Position numbers and translations under genes: made by a program. From contig CAYJIU010000036.1 of assembly GCA_964370305.1 (NCBI GenBank), forward strand, positions 1-18,147: a DNA stretch of 18,147 nt, read 5' to 3'. Positions 14,123-18,147 of the stretch are shown piece by piece. Below the pieces are notes generated by a model. The model was given only the letters and a program-made list of their open reading frames with translations. It had not been told where the DNA came from and did no database searches. How positions within the stretch are numbered: the first letter of the stretch is position 1; each line of letters begins with the position of its first letter. The DNA is from CAYJAD01 sp964370305. Lineage in GTDB: Bacteria > Desulfobacterota > Desulfovibrionia > Desulfovibrionales > Desulfovibrionaceae.

Positions 14123-14457
14123 TCGGTGTCATCGGCATTTTCAAAAATATCTGCGCCGTAGCGGCTATTGCTCACAATGCCAGCAAAAAAATCTAAACCA
14201 CGCAGAAAGCTCATATTATCGGAAGCTTGGGCCACAATTAGAGCGTCGTCAAAATCGCGTACAATAAAAATACCGCCACTGTGCCCGTGCGCGCGGTATA
14301 CCTCGCACCATATTTTATTGTCATCTCCAAGGCAGGAGTGTATTTGCCAAGGTGCGGCAGGTACTAGGTCTTTGCTAAAATTAAGAGTGGACTCCTTAAT
14401 GGGTTTTGTGTGTAGGCGTTTGCCGCACCATTCTAAACTATAATATTCACAGGCCAT
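14119..14457 (-). CDS. Hypothetical 112-residue protein downstream of tmk
   Basis: I do not recognise this protein. It is small and soluble with no signal or membrane segment, three cysteines (C3, C11 and C42, plus one in IWCEVYR) and an acidic C-terminus. An alternating hydrophobic pattern (IWCEVYRAHGHSGGIFIVRDF) suggests a beta-sheet core. Translation is well supported: GGAGG inside the 3' end of tmk precedes the ATG, and the start shares one base with the tmk stop (TAATG). It is therefore the third gene of the HD-tmk operon. Its stop overlaps the stop of the convergent glycosyltransferase by 4 nt. Confidence 0.75.
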   Translation of the reverse strand: MACEYYSLEWCGKRLHTKPIKESTLNFSKDLVPAAPWQIHSCLGDDNKIWCEVYRAHGHSGGIFIVRDFDDALIVAQASDNMSFLRGLDFFAGIVSNSRYGADIFENADDTD

Positions 14458-15092
14458 TACTTAACCTCCATGACTTTTTGTACTGCTTTTATGCACAAGT
14501 CTATCACAGTTTGAGGTGGGTTATTGGAATCTATAATGGTGAAGCGTTCCTTTTCCTTGGTAGCGCGAGCCAGATAATTAGTGCGCACTTGCTCATGAAA
14601 GGTGAAGCTTTCTGAATCAAAACGTCCTTCGCCCAAGGTTACATCTTGCTCAGCGTTGCGCATAACAGCGCGATTAATGCCAATACTTATGGGAACGTCT
14701 AACAAGAGGGTAAGTTTTGGCCAAAGGTTATTGGTGCTTAACTTATGCAAGCGTAAAAGTTCTTCTGGATCCATACCACGTCCGGCACCTTGGTAGGCAA
14801 TGGTTGAATCCACATAGCGATCACAAAGTACCACATGCCCCTTGCCAAGCGCAGGCAGGATAATATCTTGTACATGCTGTGCACGGTCAGCCAAGAATAA
14901 AAAAAGCTCTGCCTCTGAGCAAATTTTATTGCGCTCATCTAAGAGTATGTTGCGTAAATTGCGCCCAAGGGTGCAGCCACCTGGCTCTCTTGTGCAAATT
15001 ACTGTGTAGCCTTCTTTGATAAGATGTGCGGCAAGACCTTTAAGTGCTGTACTTTTACCAGATCCCTCTATACCTTCAAAAGTGATAAACAT
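14457..15092 (-). CDS. tmk: Thymidylate kinase
   Basis: This cytosolic kinase converts dTMP to dTDP with ATP in the dTTP pathway. The 211-residue chain shows the P-loop GIEGSGKST (7-15), the EPGG motif (36-39), the DRY-type motif DRYVDSTIAYQGAGRG (91-106) and a LID segment with GEGRFDSE near 153-160, whose arginine suits the bacterial type with a basic LID. Length is normal. The start lies inside the end of the HD-domain gene (25-nt overlap), with GGAGG upstream of the ATG, and its stop overlaps the start of the 112-residue gene. Translational coupling is likely across the three genes. Confidence 0.96.
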   Translation of the reverse strand: MFITFEGIEGSGKSTALKGLAAHLIKEGYTVICTREPGGCTLGRNLRNILLDERNKICSEAELFLFLADRAQHVQDIILPALGKGHVVLCDRYVDSTIAYQGAGRGMDPEELLRLHKLSTNNLWPKLTLLLDVPISIGINRAVMRNAEQDVTLGEGRFDSESFTFHEQVRTNYLARATKEKERFTIIDSNNPPQTVIDLCIKAVQKVMEVK

Positions 15093-16093
15093 TGTGCCTC
15101 CGCATGGTTTTTGGAACTTGTATCCTTGGTTTTCGCATCTTCGGGAGTGGGCTTTGCTTTATACATATATCTTTCAAGGGTCGGCTGGTAGCTTGACCAT
15201 GAGCCTTCATCTAAATTAGCAAAAATATCACGGCATTGAGCCATTTTTGCATCAACATTATCGGCAAAGTGTAAAAGTATTGCTTCGGCCGTTTGGGGTA
15301 GTCTTGCCGAACCAAATTCATAACTGCCATGGTGGCTTAAAATTATATGCTTAAGGTGGTATATTAATTCAGCATCAAGATTAGATTTATGTAAAAAGGG
15401 TTGCAAGTGCTCAAGGCCAAGTTCTATATGCCCAAGCAATCGCCCTACTGAGGTATAATCATTGACAAGCCCACCAGAAAACTCCCAAATCTTGCCTAAA
15501 TCATGAAAAATAGCCCCAGCTAGGAGGACTTGTCTATCAATTTCTGGATAGTTAGAGGCCATATCAAGGGCAAGTTTGGCCACACCAAGTGTATGTTCCA
15601 ATAGGCCGCCAGCATAGGCATGATGCACGCCTTTGGCAGCTGGAGCTTTGAGCAAAGCTTTCTTTATATCTTCATTTTTAAGCACAGAAAATACAAACTT
15701 TTTCCACGGGGCATGAGTTAATTCTTGCTTGCAAAGGGTACAAAGCTCTTCCCACATTTCTTGTGCAGGGCGCGGACTTGAGGGCAAAAAGTCCGCCATA
15801 TCAAGGTTTGCACATTGTTCCTCATTTAAAATGTACATTTTGTCTATAATGAGCTGTATTTGCTCACGATATAATGAACAACGGCCTGTAGCTTCTACAA
15901 AAATTCCTGGGTTTAGTTGGCCAAACTCTTGGCTTAAAGGACTCCAGATTTTGGCACTTAGGGTATGCTTGATATTGCGCAACTCCAAGTTCCAATAAGG
16001 GCCATTACGCGCTTGTTGCATGGAAGCTTTTGATAATAAAAATATATCCTTTATTTCTGTGTCGGGCATTATATTTTTTGGGTTTGATTGCAT
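15068..16093 (-). CDS. OB-fold plus HD-domain phosphohydrolase (YhaM-like 3'-5' exoribonuclease)
   Basis: This 341-residue protein has the YhaM order: an N-terminal OB-type nucleic-acid-binding region (about 15-95, with YWNLELRN and a strand-rich run to LIIDKMYIL), then an HD hydrolase domain (about 135-300). Metal-site residues visible are H167 (LLEHT), H197-D198 (FHDLGK), H222, H254-H255 (LSHHGSYEFG) and D278 (HFADNVDAKM). YhaM-type enzymes shorten single-stranded RNA or DNA from the 3' end. The last 40 residues are polar and probably disordered, and their coding region overlaps the tmk start. An AAGGT precedes the ATG at 16093. It is the first gene of a three-gene operon. Confidence 0.88.
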   Translation of the reverse strand: MQSNPKNIMPDTEIKDIFLLSKASMQQARNGPYWNLELRNIKHTLSAKIWSPLSQEFGQLNPGIFVEATGRCSLYREQIQLIIDKMYILNEEQCANLDMADFLPSSPRPAQEMWEELCTLCKQELTHAPWKKFVFSVLKNEDIKKALLKAPAAKGVHHAYAGGLLEHTLGVAKLALDMASNYPEIDRQVLLAGAIFHDLGKIWEFSGGLVNDYTSVGRLLGHIELGLEHLQPFLHKSNLDAELIYHLKHIILSHHGSYEFGSARLPQTAEAILLHFADNVDAKMAQCRDIFANLDEGSWSSYQPTLERYMYKAKPTPEDAKTKDTSSKNHAEAQCLSLLKV

Positions 16094-16387
16094 ATTATAC
16101 CTTATAATATAAAAAGCATACTCAGAAAAGACTTGTACTCTTTTGAGCTACGTGTAAAATTGCAACATAAGAGAGTGCTGACAAAGCCAGTACGACTCAA
16201 ATATCAAAATAGGCACAATGCATTTGTGCTAATAGCTGATTTTTGTACTTTGCTATGTCATTTGCTGGCGTAGGCGGCGAAACCCATAAGGGCTTTGTCA
16301 TCAACCAGTATAAGGACATGCTGTAATTGTATTAATAACTCTTAATGCACTAACTCTTTATATCTCTTCTTTTGGAGCCTTTGTCAA
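16094..16387. other. Divergent intergenic region between HD gene and surE with several inverted repeats
   Basis: No supported gene. It holds a hairpin at 16121-16147 (CTC-AAAAGA paired with TCTTTTGAG, 2-nt bulge), a GCACAA/TTGTGC hairpin (16213-16218 and 16224-16229), a CCC-ATAA-GGG hairpin near 16283-16292, and a widely spaced 10-bp inverted repeat, TGACAAAGCC/GGCTTTGTCA (16179-16188 and 16291-16300), which brackets the last two. Promoters of both genes must lie here, but I see no convincing -35/-10 pair. Confidence 0.45.
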
Positions 16388-17140
16388 ATGAACATTTTAC
16401 TCACCAACGATGATGGAATTTATGGAATAGGACTAAGAGCCTTGTATGTAACTTTATCTGAGGCTGGGCATAATGTTTATGTGGTGGCACCCATGAATGA
16501 GCAATCAGGCGTTGGGCATAGCCTAACTATATTTAAACCACTACAAGCAAAAGAAATATCAGAAGTGGGTTTTCATGGTTTAGGTGTACATGGTACTCCG
16601 GTGGATTGTGTGAAACTTGCCCTTACCACACTTTTGCCGCAAAAACCGGATTTAGTCATTTCTGGTATTAATGCTGGTGCCAATGTGGGGCCGGATATTT
16701 TATTTTCTGGCACGGTGGCTGCGGCAACGGATGCAGCCCATAGTGGCTTGCGCTCCCTTGCCATATCTTATGATAATATTCACCCAACGTCCCTTATGGC
16801 CCAAGCTCAGCACGCCGCGAAATTTATTCTTGATTTTAAATGGGATAGCGTTCCTGCACGTTGTGTATTAAACTTAAATTATCCCAAAATTAGCATGGAT
16901 GAGGTAAAAGGTATTGTGGTTTGCCCACAGACATCTGCTTTGTGGGTGGACTATTATGACGAGCGCAAAAACCCGCGCGGTGAACGCTATTGGTGGATTA
17001 AAGGGGAAATTCGAACCGATGAAGTTGAAGTTGGCACTGATAGAGATATGCTCTCTAAAGGTTATATAACCTTAACTCCTCTACGGTTTGAATTTACGCA
17101 TACAGATTACATGCATGTATTACAAAAAAACTTTACGTAA
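16388..17140 (+). CDS. surE: 5'/3'-nucleotidase SurE
   Basis: SurE is a metal-dependent phosphatase that removes phosphate from nucleoside 5'- and 3'-monophosphates and short polyphosphates in the cytosol. The 250-residue chain has the family start NILLTNDDGIYGIGL, metal ligands D8 and D9, S40 in the MNEQSGVGHSLT loop, and N95 in ISGINAGANVGPD, followed by FSGTVAAATDA. Length is typical. A GGAG lies 13 nt before the ATG, at the far end of useful spacing. The phosphoribosyltransferase gene follows after 133 nt that fold as a structured RNA, so the two may form a nucleotide-salvage unit with a regulated junction. Confidence 0.96.
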   Translation: MNILLTNDDGIYGIGLRALYVTLSEAGHNVYVVAPMNEQSGVGHSLTIFKPLQAKEISEVGFHGLGVHGTPVDCVKLALTTLLPQKPDLVISGINAGANVGPDILFSGTVAAATDAAHSGLRSLAISYDNIHPTSLMAQAQHAAKFILDFKWDSVPARCVLNLNYPKISMDEVKGIVVCPQTSALWVDYYDERKNPRGERYWWIKGEIRTDEVEVGTDRDMLSKGYITLTPLRFEFTHTDYMHVLQKNFT

Positions 17141-17143
17141 AGA

Positions 17144-17223
17144 GAACCCCTGTGCATTTATTAGGCGGCACTGAAAAATACGCGGAAACGTGTTTTGCAA
17201 CATCGACTAATGAAATAGGGGTT
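17144..17223 (+). ncRNA. Candidate structured cis-regulatory RNA upstream of the phosphoribosyltransferase
   Basis: This starts 4 nt after the surE stop. The outer stem is AACCCCT (17145-17151) with AGGGGTT (17217-17223), 7 bp, plus a possible G-T pair outside it. After a 4-nt bulge comes a 9-bp stem: ATTTATTAG (17156-17164) with 17207-17216, one bulged G. Inside, AAA-(T)-ACGCG (17176-17184) pairs with CGTGTTTT (17189-17196), closed by a GAAA tetraloop (17185-17188). Unpaired GCGGCACTGA and GCAACATCGA lie between these stems. The GTG start of the phosphoribosyltransferase is 50 nt downstream. The fold is seen by hand pairing; regulatory function is inferred, and it matches no riboswitch class I know. 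Confidence 0.45.
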
Positions 17224-17273
17224 TATGAAATATTAATAATGGCCAAAGATATGAGAAATATAGGAGGAACGTT

Positions 17274-17837
17274 GTGATTAAAACATTGCAAGTTGGTGAA
17301 ATGCAAGTTGAATTGCCAATTGTACCTTTGCCGGGCACTGGTATAAGCATTATACTATTTGATAGTCTTGGTAAAACTAAGCTTATTCAAGGCCTAGCAG
17401 AACAAGCGGTGAAAAATTTTGCCAAACCCGATGTAATTGTTTGCCCAGAGGCTAAAGCTATACCGCTAACGCAAGAGATGGCAAGGCTCTGGGATATTGA
17501 TTATTTTGTGCTCAGAAAAGCTAAAAAACTTTATATGAAAGAGCCAAAATTTGTTGAAGTGCGCTCCATTACCACAGGTGGAGTACAGCATCTTTGGTAT
17601 GACGCTGATATTTTAAGCATGGTGCAAAACAAAAAAGTTATGCTTTTTGACGATGTTATATCCACAGGCGGTACTTTGCGTGGCATGCTTGATTTTATTG
17701 AAGACAATAAATTAAACCTTCTAAATATTTGTACAATATTTTTAGAGGGTGAGAGCGAACTCATGGATGATATTAAGAAGAAGTATAGTAATTTTAATTA
17801 TTTGTGTTGGTTGCCCATCATAAAGAATGACGCATAG
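17274..17837 (+). CDS. PRPP-dependent phosphoribosyltransferase (adenine/xanthine type)
   Basis: This 187-residue enzyme is of the type that joins a purine base to PRPP in nucleotide salvage. The PRPP-binding motif VMLFDDVISTGGTLRG occupies 122-137, with the acidic pair D126-D127 and the STGGT loop. IVCPEAKAIPLTQEMAR (55-71) is the region that in adenine and xanthine phosphoribosyltransferases contacts pyrophosphate and base, and LRKAKKLYMKEP (80-91) is the flexible loop. Base specificity is not certain. The GTG start is well supported by AGGAGG 7 nt upstream; a TTG two bases earlier is out of frame and stops at once. A foldable RNA element precedes the gene, and hairpins follow from about 155 nt after the stop. 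Confidence 0.88.
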   Translation: MIKTLQVGEMQVELPIVPLPGTGISIILFDSLGKTKLIQGLAEQAVKNFAKPDVIVCPEAKAIPLTQEMARLWDIDYFVLRKAKKLYMKEPKFVEVRSITTGGVQHLWYDADILSMVQNKKVMLFDDVISTGGTLRGMLDFIEDNKLNLLNICTIFLEGESELMDDIKKKYSNFNYLCWLPIIKNDA

Positions 17838-17993
17838 GTGAGGGCTGGTTTAAAAATCTAGTAAAAGTTTATTGCTATTGATAACTATTTTCGACATGCT
17901 AAGTTCATTATTAAATTAGTCGACGCTGAAAAACAGACAAAACTATTAAAATAGAAATATTTTTCAATCAAAGTTTCCCAATAAAATTGCCAG

Positions 17994-18018
17994 AAAAAGG
18001 GTGCGTAGCATACTTTTT
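17994..18018 (+). terminator. Terminator-like hairpin after the phosphoribosyltransferase gene
   Basis: AAAAAG (17994-17999) pairs with CTTTTT (18013-18018), and TGC (18002-18004) with GCA (18008-18010) around a GTA loop; one G-T pair and one mismatch separate the two stems. The T-run is within the stem, so it could work on both strands but is weak. It is 156 nt after the stop codon. Confidence 0.4.
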
Positions 18019-18041
18019 GGGCGATTTTATGACACAAAAAA

Positions 18042-18115
18042 TGGTTTTTCAAGCGGCGACTAAATAACCAGTGTTGAAAACCACTACTCCCTGCGTAAAA
18101 ACGGGGAGTTTTTTT
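18042..18115 (+). terminator. Leader-type double hairpin ending in an intrinsic terminator
   Basis: TGGTTTT-T-CAA (18042-18052) pairs with TTGAAAACCA (18074-18083), 10 bp with one bulged T around a 21-nt loop. Two nt later ACTCCCTG (18086-18093) pairs with CGGGGAGT (18102-18109), 8 bp with one G-T pair, followed by seven T (18109-18115). The second hairpin is a good plus-strand intrinsic terminator. No long ORF immediately precedes it, which fits either a small RNA, an attenuated leader of a gene beyond the edge, or the distal terminator of the phosphoribosyltransferase. Confidence 0.7.
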
Positions 18116-18147
18116 ATGCTAAATCTTATAGCCTCGCGGTGTGACCA

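Larger units (their letters stand above)
17838..18147. other. 310-nt terminal intergenic region without a convincing gene
   Basis: The first 150 nt are A/T-rich with nothing I can assign. From 17994 on come three stacked hairpins, the last with a strong T-run. A 12-codon reading frame, MTQKMVFQAATK (18029-18067), lies across the second hairpin's left arm, without a good Shine-Dalgarno. An ATG at 18116 stays open to the window edge but sits in the terminator's T-run and has no ribosome site. The gene this leader would serve, if any, lies outside the window. Confidence 0.5.

Noticed and set aside
17180..17230. Hammerhead ribozyme, suggested by CTAATGA plus GAAA
   Set aside because: The core requires CUGAUGA; the third base is A here, the GAAA is a stem-capping loop, and the three-way junction does not form.
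18116..18147. ATG-initiated frame running off the window edge
   Set aside because: It starts directly in the terminator T-run with no ribosome site and is only ten codons long in view.
18130..18147. tRNA 3' end suggested by a terminal ACCA
   Set aside because: The preceding 75 nt are a terminator and hairpins, with no cloverleaf or T-loop (GGTTCGA-like) sequence.

Overview
The window looks like a chromosomal stretch from a moderately AT-rich member of the Desulfovibrionales or a nearby Desulfobacterota group. This rests on content, not on any database match: a DUF169 protein paired with a TauE/SafE (TSUP) permease, a single-domain bacteriohemerythrin, a TtuA/Ncs6-like tRNA thiolase and a CgeB-like glycosyltransferase with a helical tail, among ordinary housekeeping genes. 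No transposase, integrase, phage gene, CRISPR array, rRNA or tRNA was seen.

Layout. (1) 212-712 (+): small membrane-anchored protein of unknown role. (2) 864-3490 (-): DUF169 protein then TSUP permease as a tight operon (9-nt gap), a strong intrinsic terminator, then a three-helix membrane protein resembling the DUF106/EMC3 branch of the Oxa1/YidC superfamily. (3) 3738-6847 (+): AI-2E-family permease and ABC-F ATPase, 5 nt apart. (4) A 369-nt gap with strong inverted repeats leads to a hemerythrin (7217-7627). (5) 7666-12044 (+): a compact row of asd, a class IV PLP aminotransferase, a GT4-like glycosyltransferase, a TtuA-like tRNA thiolase and an ABM-fold protein, with junctions of -4 to +5 nt. 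(6) An apparent 32-residue membrane peptide (12112-12210, -) diverges from a 588-residue glycosyltransferase (12356-14122, +). (7) 14119-16093 (-): HD/OB nuclease-like protein, tmk and a 112-residue unknown, all overlapping. (8) 16388-17837 (+): surE and a PRPP-dependent phosphoribosyltransferase, separated by a foldable RNA element. (9) 17838-18147: no convincing gene, but a stack of hairpins ending in a good terminator.

Most genes serve general physiology: amino acid synthesis (asd, aminotransferase), nucleotide metabolism (tmk, surE, phosphoribosyltransferase), translation (ABC-F, tRNA thiolation), RNA turnover (HD/OB protein), sulfur-compound handling (DUF169 with TSUP) and oxygen sensing or binding (hemerythrin). 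The most unusual signals are non-coding: the nested RNA fold before the phosphoribosyltransferase (17144-17223), a perfect 17-bp hairpin plus T6 inside the 588-aa glycosyltransferase gene (12600-12643), three perfect inverted repeats packed into 150 nt (722-861), and the terminal leader-like hairpin stack (17994-18115).
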